NCBI GenBank assembly: GCA_037903475.1
Contig: JBAJFG010000074.1
Span: forward strand, 372,001 to 436,000
Direction: 5' to 3'
DNA from: Ancylostoma caninum
Taxonomy: Eukaryota > Nematoda > Chromadorea > Rhabditida > Ancylostomatidae
Length of the DNA stretch: 64,000 bases
Notes under the pieces: generated by a model
The model's input: the letters and a program-made list of their open reading frames with translations, nothing else
Told to the model about the DNA's origin: nothing
Database searches by the model: none
Made by a program: the position numbers and the translations under genes
Shown here: piece by piece, positions 36,001 through 46,700 of the stretch
Position numbering within the stretch: the first letter of the stretch is position 1
How the letters are laid out: the number at the start of each line of letters is the position of its first letter

Positions 36001-39000
36001 CAACCATCTATTTATTTATTTATTTATTTGTTGCACCAGAAGTGTGCTTACAAATAAAACGTTCATGTTAAAGCAATATTATCTTCCCTAGATTATTAGA
36101 TTATTTTTCCTAGACTAGATTATTTTTTACCCCAATGATTGCTCCATAACCTTCGCACGTTAATAACACGATAGTGGTCATCAGTCATCACTGATTGATC
36201 GGCAATGATTCTACTTCAAGAAGCTATGATTTATTTTGCTGGAAAGTACAACTACTGTTGTTTTCAACCAATCACATGGGCAAGGCGTAATTGGTTGACT
36301 CCGCCCACTCGAAGTCCCCCATGCTGGTGCCCAGGGCATGTAACATTTTATATTTCACCGCAATACACTTCTTGCTTCTATGAGATTCTGGAGGCTTCCA
36401 TAAGAATGTGGGCAGACTCTGATCTTGTCACTATGTAATCGCAATGCACTTGGTTGACCACGCCCACCATGGTAACACCACATGTTCGATTATCCAAGTT
36501 AGGGCTCTTCTTTGCTATTTCTGAGCTGTTACTTGGTTTTTCCGGAGTTTCCTTAAATTCCTAGTAATTGGGTAATCAAACCGTTGGAGTTAGCGTACTA
36601 TGTAGGTAGACATCAATATATGTATTTGGAGCTAAAGGCTTTTTACTTCATACTATTTCCACGAGTCTAACCCTCTTTTACTAGAGAGCACAGCAGTCAA
36701 CTCATTCTTAGTTTAGCTTCCTTATAAAAGTCGGAAGCCAGACGGAATTAAACTGCTAAAGAACTACAGTATTTCCGTTTTAAGATCTCTATTTTTTAAA
36801 ATCTATAATGTCGTGTAAGTCTGTGATTGGCTGAATACTAGGTCAAGAAATACTGTGGAATTTGATGATTGTATAGCTCTAGCCAATGGTGTGAAACTAT
36901 GTATTGGCACAATTCATGCGCTGTAGGCTGTGGAAAAATCTCACTGGGGAAAATCGTTGGAGAAACGCCACAGGGAAAGAGAGCATGAGAAAGAAAGATA
37001 TTTCCTTATAGAAAATCGAGAAAGTGAAGGGGAAAAAGAAAAAGGAAAAGAATATTCGCGTATACTCAACTTTGTCTGCGTTTGAAACAGATTATGTATA
37101 GTCCAAGGTTGCTATAGTGCGTATCACCATGGACAATAGTAGTAGGGAAGACATCAGAGAGGAAAAGAACGTGGGAAAGCGTGCGGCAATTGGAGAGAGA
37201 TGAGAGAAAAACAGGTTATCTGCACGGATACCCAACTACTGTCGCATTTGGAACAGACTATACAAACTTTTGATCTGTTTTCCAAAAGATGTAGTTTATG
37301 TACTTGGAAGTCCAATATGAGTAAATCTTAGTAATCTAAAGAGCAAATCCTTAAATTCCTCCATTATATCACTTTACACGCACAAAACCAGCACAGAAGC
37401 ATAAACTCACTCCAGTTGTGGCAATATTATTGACAAATGATATCTGCTGGAAGCCAGCCGTCGACTTCTTCACAGCCCACTGCCATCGTCTGCTCGCGTT
37501 CACATACAGTACATCATTCAAATTCCCGTTATCGGAGTATAAACCAACATACTCTCGGAAAGATGGCACCTAAAAGTAAAACTTCATCGCCTTACTCACT
37601 CTCACATTTTTGACTACTGAAACTACTGAAACTCTTACTTCCACTAGTCTACCATTGTAGTAGACAGTCACTCCATGTAGTGTTCCAGCAACGTCAAAAG
37701 TGCGCTTCTTAAACATCTCACAAATGGCGTCATCCAGAGTGAAAAGTCCAAATTTGGCCAGATCGGGGCGAAATGTGACACGAGTGCCATCCGTCGCTTT
37801 CTCGTCCTCGGTCACTATTGGTTCGTCGCAGTCTCGCATGTTGTTGGTCCATGTCTGGAATTTAGTACGTCAAAACACAGTTCTTCAGGGTAATAACAAT
37901 ATTCGGAGTGCTTTTTTCTTAAAGAAAACGCTAACAGCGATAAGCGACAGCGGGCGACACAAGCGCTAACTCTGAATGTGCAAGCAACCACGTACGTAGT
38001 TACCCATATCAGTGGCGGACGCGGAAAGGGGGGGGGGGGTTAGAAGCATAGAAAAAACTCGTATTCACTTCGCTTCAAGGACACAATTGGGCAGAAATCT
38101 TGAAAATGAAGTAAATAAAAAATTATTTTGAAAATCAAACAATTGAAAATAAGTAGCTAAAAATTTTTTGAAGAAAGAGGGAGTTGGAGATCAGCGAGTA
38201 CATAATTTTATCTGCTTTAAAAAGTAATTCCAAAAACTCGGCGTCCCAATCCCGCACATCTAATAAGATTGGGTAAAACTCCCTTTTCATGGAGATCGCG
38301 ACATTAAGCGGATATGAGCGGGACGTGGAGAGTATGAACGACATGGGCTAATAGGGTCAGAAGCAGTACAAGAGTTTTCATTAGAATGGCTAAGGGCTAC
38401 TTAAGTGGACAGAAAGTTCAACGGATAGAATTCTACGTGGATTTTGTATTGGAAATAACAACAGGCGACAGTGGCGAGAACAAGCGAGAAGATATGAGTT
38501 CTTAAGTGATAAAATCATCGTCAAATGAATCAGAGCAACGACGCTCGAAATGGAAGGGGGTCTTATACATATCTTACATTTTGTAGGATTCATTCATGAT
38601 TGTCTTGTATTTATTTTTAACTTCCTATATTCATACCTACCTTTTGAATCTCTAATTATTGGGATTTTTAATCAATTTCAAAAAATCTTGCAAGAATACT
38701 CCTTATACATAACCTGTCTACGAAGACGGCACCTCAATCTTCAACACCCCTCCCATTCCTCCCACCAAATATTACAACAAGGGAACCCTAGTGGAAAACG
38801 TTACCTGCCTGAAGCTCCGCCCACTTTCACGAGACGACGTCTCTACCACAAATTCTTTTGAGAAAATGTTGCAAAGCTTAGCCCCATAGCCGTTGCGTCC
38901 TCCTGGAAAATCGATAATTGATTTCAAGTCGCTCATGTGAAACAGTGTCACCGACCAACAACTTTGACTTCTCTATCATCGTAGTTAGATGATGTGAATA

Positions 39001-39677
39001 GATTCCCAAAGATCAGCGTTGGCACATATATGCTTTCCTTCGGGTGGATTTCGATGGGTAAGCCACGCCCATTGTTGAAAATTGTTATTCTTCCTTGCTT
39101 TCTGAAATCTTTTCGGTTTTCTGGGAGTTTGTATGTACTTTCGGGATTTTTTAAGAAAAAAAAAAGGAAAATGGGGCTAATAGTAGGTATAATGTTTGAT
39201 AATAAAGGTACATCTGGAGAATACTGTGTACTTTGTTTAATTCTCGATCTAATTCTGAAAGTTCTATTTCATCAAAATTAATCTGAGTACATTGAAGTTT
39301 TCCTATTTATTGATTAGTGCACCATTTGGAACATAACTGGTCCATAACCGTGGCATAACCGTGCCACTCACCGATCCACATCCACCCGAAGCTCGTCCAT
39401 CTCAGGATCCCTCTGCTTATTATCTGCAGCGTTTACAAGGATTTCGTCAAAAATTTTCAGCAGAGCAGGAGAGTACGCTAATGGCCTTTGTACCATCCGT
39501 AGATTATCGTCGGAGACCACCCACGCATCCTGAAAATCAGTCCCGAAAATATCGATTCGTCAACGGATCATTATCGATCGATTACCGTATCTTCAGCGAC
39601 AGCTGTGGATCCTACGTAGGTGTCTGGTCGCAGGAGAATGTGCTCTATAGGTGATTTTCGCTCATAGCGTAGACTTT
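27012..39677 (-). CDS. DNA topoisomerase II (TOP2) paralogue without C-terminal domain; 5' end not found
   Basis: ATP-dependent double-strand DNA passage enzyme. Exons in order: 39677-39586, 39529-39372, 39101-38956, 38902-38805, 37854-37639, 37569-37411, 35871-35776, 35715-35521, 35470-35347, 34407-34292, 33485-33360, 33295-33185, 32813-32702, 32547-32348, 32311-32219, 31357-31211, 31138-30990, 30628-30542, 30463-30319, 30260-30145, 30060-29971, 29708-29558, 29492-29340, 27546-27421, 27271-27107, 27047-27012. Phases agree throughout, giving about 1,135 residues. Seen: ATPase motifs [27 protein letters not shown] and GRNGYGAKL, the QTK loop, TOPRIM TEGDSAK (across the 35347/34407 junction) and [14 protein letters not shown] (across 33360/33295), and the active-site tyrosine at 31009-31007. 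The residue two before it is Ala where Pro is usual. The protein stops just after the core, with no charged C-terminal domain. Caenorhabditis has such a divergent paralogue (R05D3.1, annotated as mitochondrial; from memory), and this may be its orthologue. The first exon(s), which would carry any targeting peptide, should lie in 39678-40768. Confidence 0.92.
28949..29223. mobile_element. hAT-like MITE, copy 1 (275 bp)
   Basis: Terminal inverted repeats CAGTGGCGGACGCAG and CTGCGTCCGCCACTG are perfect over 15 bp. Flanks CGGCAAGG and CGGCGAGG form an 8-bp target duplication with one change. The CAG...CTG ends and 8-bp duplication are characteristic of hAT elements. The interior has G or C homopolymers beside each end and an AT-rich middle. 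Sits in a topoisomerase intron. Confidence 0.85.
30690..30830. repeat. Fragment related to the 175-bp inverted-repeat family
   Basis: CGCGGCACTCTGACTGTCTGC and the following GATCGATTCTCATGCTT resemble the interior of the element at 51236-51410 (GGCATGGCACTCTGGCTGTCTGC, TGATCATGCTC). The terminal repeats are not recognisable here. Lies in a topoisomerase intron. Confidence 0.45.
31007..31009 (-). other. Codon of the catalytic tyrosine of the topoisomerase
   Basis: In the exon 31138-30990 the peptide AASARYIYT aligns with the AASPRYIFT signature of TOP2 enzymes. The tyrosine that forms the covalent DNA link and the arginine before it are kept, while the family's proline is alanine here (codon 31015-31013). 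Confidence 0.85.
33055..33138 (-). other. tRNA-like relic in a topoisomerase intron
   Basis: On the minus strand, GGAAAGG and CCTTTCC can pair as a 7-bp acceptor stem. Inside is TTAGCCCAGTGCCAGTGAGC (A-box-like) and GGTTCAATCC (B-box-like). About 25 nt follow the B box where a tRNA has about 12, and the arms do not pair well, so it is not a working tRNA. It could be a SINE head. Confidence 0.3.
33744..34014. mobile_element. hAT-like MITE, copy 2 (271 bp)
   Basis: Same family as 28949-29223 but inserted in the opposite orientation. Ends CAGTGGCGGACGCAG and CTGCGTCCGCTACTG. Perfect 8-bp target duplication GGGACTAT on both sides. Sits in a topoisomerase intron (33486-34291). Confidence 0.9.
34873..35157. 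mobile_element. GC-rich inverted-repeat element in a topoisomerase intron
   Basis: Arms at 34873-34949 and 35081-35157 are imperfect inverted copies, with the longest shared run CGGCCTCGAGAAGGACG and shared GGCCCATCC. The loop of about 130 bp is less GC-rich. It lies in the intron that splits the TEGDSA codons of the topoisomerase. Confidence 0.7.
35175..35310 (+). repeat. Degenerate CTGTCTTT-type simple repeat
   Basis: Pyrimidine-rich tract made of CTGT, CTTT and TCTG words directly beside the inverted-repeat element. It makes long but meaningless open frames on the plus strand. Confidence 0.6.
36009..36029 (+). repeat. (TATT)n microsatellite
   Basis: Five tandem TTTA-type units in the 1.5-kb topoisomerase intron 35872-37410. 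The rest of this intron shows only short frames and the dispersed repeat at 37131. Confidence 0.7.
37131..37263 (+). repeat. 130-bp dispersed repeat, copy 3
   Basis: Best preserved copy: GGGAAGACATCAGAGAGGAA, GCGGCAATTGGAGAGAGATG, AGAGAAAAACAGG and CCCAACTACTGTCGCATTTG. In a topoisomerase intron. Confidence 0.7.
38010..38265 (+). mobile_element. Decayed hAT-like MITE, copy 3
   Basis: Starts with CAGTGGCGGACGCGGAAA and a G run like copy 2. Diverged interior sequence follows (AAGTAATTCCAAAAACTCGGCGTCCCA), but no right terminal repeat or target duplication is visible. In the topoisomerase intron 37855-38804. Confidence 0.6.
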
Positions 39678-40768
39678 CTTGAATAATTCGGTTTAGTTAC
39701 CCACGTCAGGTGCGGCCGGTTCAATTACCCAAGTCAGAGACGGTTCAATTACCCAGGCCACCAACCTACTATAGGATTTGTAGTAGCTTTCCGCAACTGC
39801 AATCTCAACGCTGATGTATAGATGGGCCTAATAATAGGCCTATAGGCCCTGCTAAATTGGAGATAACGCAGTGCATTGTTGGCACATCGCCGCATGCCTA
39901 CAAGCTACAAGGGTTGACCAATCACATTGCTTGCTGGAGATCAAAGATCAGCAACACGTTTTCAATGCACCTCTGGTAATATTTAGCGTAAAATCAACAA
40001 CCATTCAAACGTCCTTCAAATAAAACAAATATAACATTTATCCGGAAAGGTTGATGTGCAAAAATTCGAGAAAAACAATAAATAACAACTTCACAATAGT
40101 CAAGATCAAGGAAAGTAACAAATATCAAATTACCAACCGGGAAAAATCCACGCTAGTTGTAGTCGCCAGAAGTTGCCAAGTAAAAATCTATGAACAATGG
40201 CTAGGCAGAGGTATTCCACTCGTTTTCTAGCGCAGATTCACCGACTATGCCCTTGAAAGGAGAAATACATACCGTAATAAGTACTGTACTCGTCATCTAC
40301 CGTCATCAAGAACACCGTTTTTTAACATTTAACAAGAGGTTTGTGAGAAAGATTGCCAAATCAGGCCATTACACGGGACTGGATGATCATTTCAGGAACA
40401 TGACCCTGAATCTTAGGTCCGGGAGCCCTAACTTTTGGGGGGCTTGGGGGCGGGGCCAAGGCGGGATTGGTGTGCCGCCGGGCTTGCATTTCCCAGAAAC
40501 GTAGTCCTCCTGCCTTCGCTCCGCCCACGAGCTCCCAAGAACTGGGGCTTGATAACGGGTTTTTCAGCGGTTTTGCACTCCTATAATTCTCCTATAGATA
40601 CCTTCGGAAACCATCTACAACAGATGGAGAGATCATTAGTAGTTAATTAGTCAAAAAAATGTGAGTTGAGAGGAAAAAATAATGGTCTTCGACATGATCT
40701 GCAGTAAAATCAGCTCTGAGCAATATCGATCCGATCGATATCAATCAATACTCCGTGACAGTCGTGAT
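39678..40768 (-). other. Gap between methyltransferase and topoisomerase genes
   Basis: 1.1 kb that should contain the start codon and first exon(s) of the topoisomerase gene plus the 3' UTR of the methyltransferase. I found no convincing ATG exon with a donor of the needed phase. It holds one direct repeat copy (40424-40577) and short repeated TTCAATTACCCA words near 39720-39750. Confidence 0.5.
40424..40577 (+). repeat. 154-bp direct repeat, copy 1
   Basis: Nearly the same as 41242-41395: shared GTAGTCCTCCTGCCTTCGCT, CCGCCCACGAGCTCCCAAGA and ACGGGTTTTTCAGC. Lies between the methyltransferase stop codon and the topoisomerase. Confidence 0.75.
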
Positions 40769-43700
40769 CTACAGTAGTCGTCCTCTGCACGTGTTCGCGC
40801 CGCATTTACAGAACAGCTGACGATGACGTGGGCGGTCGGGATCGAGGGCGTCGGGAGAATAGCCATAATTCCAACACAGTTCCTTAAGAATCATGAATGA
40901 ATGGGAATGAAAATAACGGCGACGGCGACAGTTTAACTTCAATGAAACCATATGTAGCTAAAAGTGACAGCTGTAGACGGTGTAGGGTGGGGGAGAAGAG
41001 GGGGAACGAGGAGGGGTAGAGGAGTGGTGGAGAAATAATTGGAATCTTTGCCAAAAGACCAACCTTGCCAGAAACAATTCCAAAATTACTTTAAAAACTA
41101 AAGAGTAGTTGTAAGTGCAAATTCAAATAGACAAACGATCATCTCAGTTCAAAGTCATTTACGAGATTTTCATATGAAAAGACTCCCGATCACAACGGTA
41201 TACATGATCCATGCAAAAGCTCTTTTAAGAAACTGCTTTCGAGCCTTAACTTTTGGGGAGCTGAACGGGGGGGGGGGGGGGCAAGGCGGGAGCGTGCCCC
41301 CGGACTATCCCAGAAATGTAGTCCTCCTGCCTTCGCTCCGCCCACGAGCTCCCAAGAATTGGGGCTTGATTACGGGTTTTTCAGCAGTTTTGCACGGAAT
41401 CACGTATACCATTACGATCAGCAGCTCCTGGAGATTCTTTTTGTTTGACAATCTCAGAAACAATCCTTAGATGGGATGGGACTTTTAAGAAAGATGACAA
41501 CTAGTCAAAAATGAGCTAGAATAACATAAGAGGTAGTTGGGTTTCGAAAATTTCAGTGTAAAATATGTAAAATACTGGGAAAATCCTAGGGGGATAAAAC
41601 AAATGTGAAGAAGTGCGAAACTCGACAGAAATGCTGCTAGAGCGGAAAGAGAGAGGAAGGGATGGGCAGTAAGCATAAGGAAAGGCTTAAAAAAACTTAT
41701 AGAAGAGATAAAGATGAAGTGTAGCAAGCCTACGGGCAAATCTATAAAACTCTCCGTATGGTATAATCAACATTCCCCACTCAGTGCTTACGGTAGGTTT
41801 ACCACGTCTCAACCTTTAAAAAACCGTTCTGAACCATTACCTCTCCCGCTTTGATATTCCTAATAGCGAAAAACGACGACCACGGCAGCCGAAGATCATG
41901 AGTGTCAACAAAAACATGCTGCACCTGCACGTTTGGATCACAAGAATGGTTTAGGAACCTGCAATACAATACAACTCGTAACAGTACTTTGAGCATTACC
42001 CATAGAATCCTCACCTGCCCACATTCCCCTTCTTCTTAGCGTCCACAACGAAAAGTGTGTTGTTCTCGCCAAAGTATTCAGCCCACTTGAATACTGTGTC
42101 GTCTCCTACCGCAGCCGCGGCATCAACTAAAACAAAGGAAATGCAATGGATTTTCCAGGAAATAATCATCTTCTGGATGCTTCTCCTCACTTTTCTCCAA
42201 TTCTGCGGCATTTAGTTTCTTCCGTCGTGGGTTCGGGTCTTCTTCATTCTGCTTGCGTCTGCGACGGGTTCTCTTCGTTTTTGGCTCCTCTTCTTCGCTA
42301 GATGAAGTGGAAGAAGCTTCCGAGCTGTAAAAGACATAAATGGAATACATTTGCTCCATATAACAGGCCCGACACTTCCTTTTCTTTTCTTTTTTCATCA
42401 CGTCCCCTCAGCTAATTCCAGAAGAATGTCCTAGATTGGACCGCCATGGCCCAATTGCAGGACAAGTAAGAAGGAAGTCCTTCGACACTGTTGTTCTTTC
42501 TCGCTTACAGGAGGAGTTTACCCATCAAGTAGCGATGGAAAAGGATTGTCAGCAAAAGTAGCGAAATTTTAACAGAAATTTTCCCAGCAGTCAAAATTAG
42601 GCACCAATACAGCTGAGTGAATCAGAAAAAAAAAACAAGAAAAAACTAACTCTTCTCGGATCAGAGCCCTCAAAAAATGTGACATGACATCAATAACTAA
42701 CCCTAATCCATCATCATCAGCATCCTTTTTAGACTTCACCGGTTCCTCTTCTTCGTCCGAACTACCAATTCCCATGTCCAGGTAGCCACACTTTTCAAGG
42801 GTTGTCGCCTTTTCATTTTCGACCTACAAAAACACAGAAGTTAGTCAATTACTACCTTACCTAAAGATTTTCTCAGCCACTATCCTTACCGCATCGTTCA
42901 GATCCAGATCCGCAAAGTACTCATCCTCTCCTTGGAGTGCATCAGCCAAGCTATCCGTCAGCAGAGCTCCAACATAGTTGGCTATAAACGCTCCGGCTGG
43001 GATATCACACAGAGCACGTACGCCCCATCCGCTCTGAGCTGTTTTGTAGATCTGCAACATATTCACACCTTTATATCCGGTAGCGCAGCAACTTGAGTAA
43101 TGCAAACCTGTATCGGATATCTGATCGGTTGCTGTACCACACGATTGTAGCAACGTTTTTGCTGACAGCCACAGTTGTCATTGCATTCAAATACTCCAGT
43201 GATAGTTTTTCCAAGGAGCGTACGATAGCTATACCTAAAAGAAGTACGGCTGCAACCTAGTTTTAGATACCCTGAACTGGTATGATGTCATTACTACCAA
43301 CTGCATGATCAAGGAAAACAGGGCAATGCTAGTGATGCACCTAAATGGAAGAAAAAACAAACAAATAAACAAAAGATGGAATTACGAGCAAAAGAAGGCT
43401 CGAGCGGACTATGGGGGATGATAGAAGGCTTCGAGTGAACCAATCGCACAACGAAATATCAAATAAAATCAGGGAGGTCAGGGGAAACTCAAGGAGAGTT
43501 AGCAGCAGGCTGTTGATACACTATACAAATTTACGTCCTTTTACTCACCCATACTCCCCGGCTGGCGGCCTGAAGCTTTTCGCGAGCCTTTGCACGTTCG
43601 AAACTGTCAGCTGTTGGCATTCGCACTTCAGTGGATCCGAGCAGTCATCTACAAAAGATTCTAGAAAATAAGATAATAGACTTGTAAGGCCAACAAACCC

Positions 43701-46700
43701 CGTTCTTTTTTGAATTTCATTGCACTGACATCAAAAACCCAAAAGAAAACTAAAATGTAGGCTTATCACCAACCAGTACAGGAACATCCAGAGCAGAAAT
43801 CTCTTGAAATCGTCTTCACATCCACTTGATGATTGTAAGGGAATCGTCGAGCGCAGTAAAACATCTACAACATCTTCAAGTTCATGATGCGAAAAGGGAA
43901 AACACAGAAGAGAGCCAACCTTTGGTGGATCCTCATCGTCTACTGTGTTTATGGCTGGAATTGGCATGTGCTCCAGTCCTTGAGTAAAATCTGGAGTCTT
44001 CACATACGAGTCAGCCACCTGAAATGTTTTCACATGGAAATTCCCCAAAACTGGTAGCTGATAAATTTACGCATAATATTCTGATTCCAGAACGTTCTTC
44101 AGAACAAAAATGATTTGAAATGAACTCACATGGACGAAAGTCTTGGTTTCTATCACCGGGTCGAAGCAAAACAAGTCAATGGTGAGTTCACTCCCCACTT
44201 CCTGAATATGTGAGCATCACAGAATGATAAGGACATTAAAGAAAGAGGAAAGTTGTAGAGTAAAATAATTGAAGTATGGGAAAAGAGAGAAAATAAAGTA
44301 AGAAATTTTCAGCAATCAAGGAGAGGCAAACAACCTAGAAAAGAAATCGAAATGTTCGTATGGTCGAACACAAAACGTTTCAAAACGTATTTTAACCAAA
44401 ACGGAAGAAAGAGGAATATTTTAATATATATTTCAATATAGGGAATAATTACCCACAAATTACATGCGCCCGTGAATAACTGTAACTCTTCCTAGGCATG
44501 GTACGTGCAATTTCACGTGTTGTTAGACTGCGGAACTTTTGTGACAAAGAAAAACAAATCCGGCCACGCAAACACACAAACAGCAAAACTACTATGGAGC
44601 TCTTCCCATAAAAAAGCTTTCAAAATGGTGACCTACTCTCAAGTACGTTGCCACACATTTCTTCGTGGGTAAAGAACGCCCACATGGTGCACGATACATA
44701 ATTCTGCCATCGCTCGCTCTTCTCGTAGAGCTCTCGTAGACGTACAACTGTAAAGTTAGTGATAAACTATGCTTTAACTCAAAAGCTACTGACTTGGTGC
44801 AACAAATCCACTTACCACTCTCCTCCACCCACACAATATTGGAATGTGAAGTGGGGAACAGGTGTAGAACTGTGGATCAGCGGGATCGCGCTCTAAGCCT
44901 CCCAAGCAAACCGGCGAGCACTCTGTGTGATACTGCCACGTGACTTGGGGAAGAGTTCGACTGCATGGTAGGATCTCGAACTAAAATCTCGCGTAATTGA
45001 ATGCAAGTATACGAGGAAGGAAAAGAATGAAACTATAAGCTCTTTTCATAACAAATCAAAAAAAAAGATGGAAAAAATATAATATCCCAGAAATTTGGGT
45101 CCGTTACCTGCATCTCCTTCTTCTTTCGGATCGCCAACGTTTGTGGATCCATCTCGAAGGAAAGCACATCTCCTTCTGGGCCACCATCGTTCCTCACCGG
45201 AAGTGACGATTTTCTTGCCTACAAATGAAAAATGCAATAATACATAGCTAAACTCTTCTTATTTGTCTTTTTTATTTCCCTTACTTTTCCTATTGACAAA
45301 TAAGTTTCAAGAAAGAAAAATTAAACTCCGTGCCATCTCAACAGTAGGAGCACTGTTACCTTGAATAATCTTACCCATTGAAAATGAGAAAGGGTTGTAT
45401 CTGCAGCGATAGAGGATATGATGCAAAGAGAGTCTGTTTCACCGATAAATATAGTTGGAGAGATACTAGAGGAAGAAGGAAGCACGAAAGTGTGCAGTAT
45501 TCATCGAGGCGATACAGAAAGGCAGACAACACGCATGAATACTCAGTAAAGATAGCTGGAGACAATGCATCGCTTGTGAAAAAACACAAACCGTAGAACT
45601 ACTGCGAAGTTTACCATTTTCTTGGCTAAAAATCAAAGCTGCAGTTGCTTAGATGCTGACAATACCAGCTTCATGAAGGAGAACATGTCTCTAAAAGACT
45701 AAGGAGGCAAACAGCGTCTCCAACTTCTGTTTTTTTTTCGAACCAAGTCGAACCCCAATCAAATTTTCTAGACGTTGAAATAAATCCAAAACTAAACAAA
45801 ATTACCGTAGTCGTCGCTGTCTTCAACTTGTCAGGACAAGGTCCTGGTTGAACGACGTCGAATTGCGAGCGATTCTTTGCCATACGTCTTGCTGACATAT
45901 TGTTGTTCCCAAAGTGTTCCAAATTCTGAATCAAAGCACAATTAGGATCAAATTATTCACTGCTCAGAGAACAATTTCAGAAACCATTCTCGATTCTAGG
46001 AAAGAGAAGTGTTTTGGAATCTTGGAACGGTATAACGAAAGATAAAAGGTTTCAATCCTACCGCCTTCTTCCTTCAATTAGTCGTTCTTTCAATGTGAGT
46101 ATTATAGTTTGATCAAAAACAGAAAATGAGAAAATTTTCCGTAACCTACCACAGCATGAATCCTTGATGATCCCCTGAATATAGTCTCATCCACATGCAC
46201 ATGCCCGGGTGTCGTACACGGGTAATCGAAGCAGTTAGCTCCACTAATAGAACAATTCCTCGGTGGGAACCTTAGCACACATAAGGCCCTATCGGTTGCA
46301 ACCACATAAGCGGTCACTCGGTCTTGATTACGATCATAAGCCTGAAGAGAATTAGGGCTCAGAGGAATTCCTTGCCAGCACAACGTTAGTAAGAGGCAAA
46401 TGCTCACCACAATCGCCTGTGCTGGTCTTTCAGGTGGTGAAGGCTTCTTCATCCGCACTAGCGGCCAGTCTGGATACTTCTCAAAGTACTTTTGAATGAA
46501 TCGACGTCGCTCTGGATTTTGCCTGATCAGTTGGTATACACCTCCTTTGTCGATCTAGAACGAGAAACTCAAACATTACGTGAGATAACAAGGGCAATCT
46601 CCTGAAGATTGGCGTTTCTTGTAAAACTAATGGATCTTCAGGATATATGTACGTATAAATGTTATTCTTCGGAGATTTCAGAAGTGCAAAACAAATCTGG

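Noticed and set aside
37369..37839. Two separate open frames that could be taken for small genes
   Set aside because: They are consecutive topoisomerase exons with matching splice sites.
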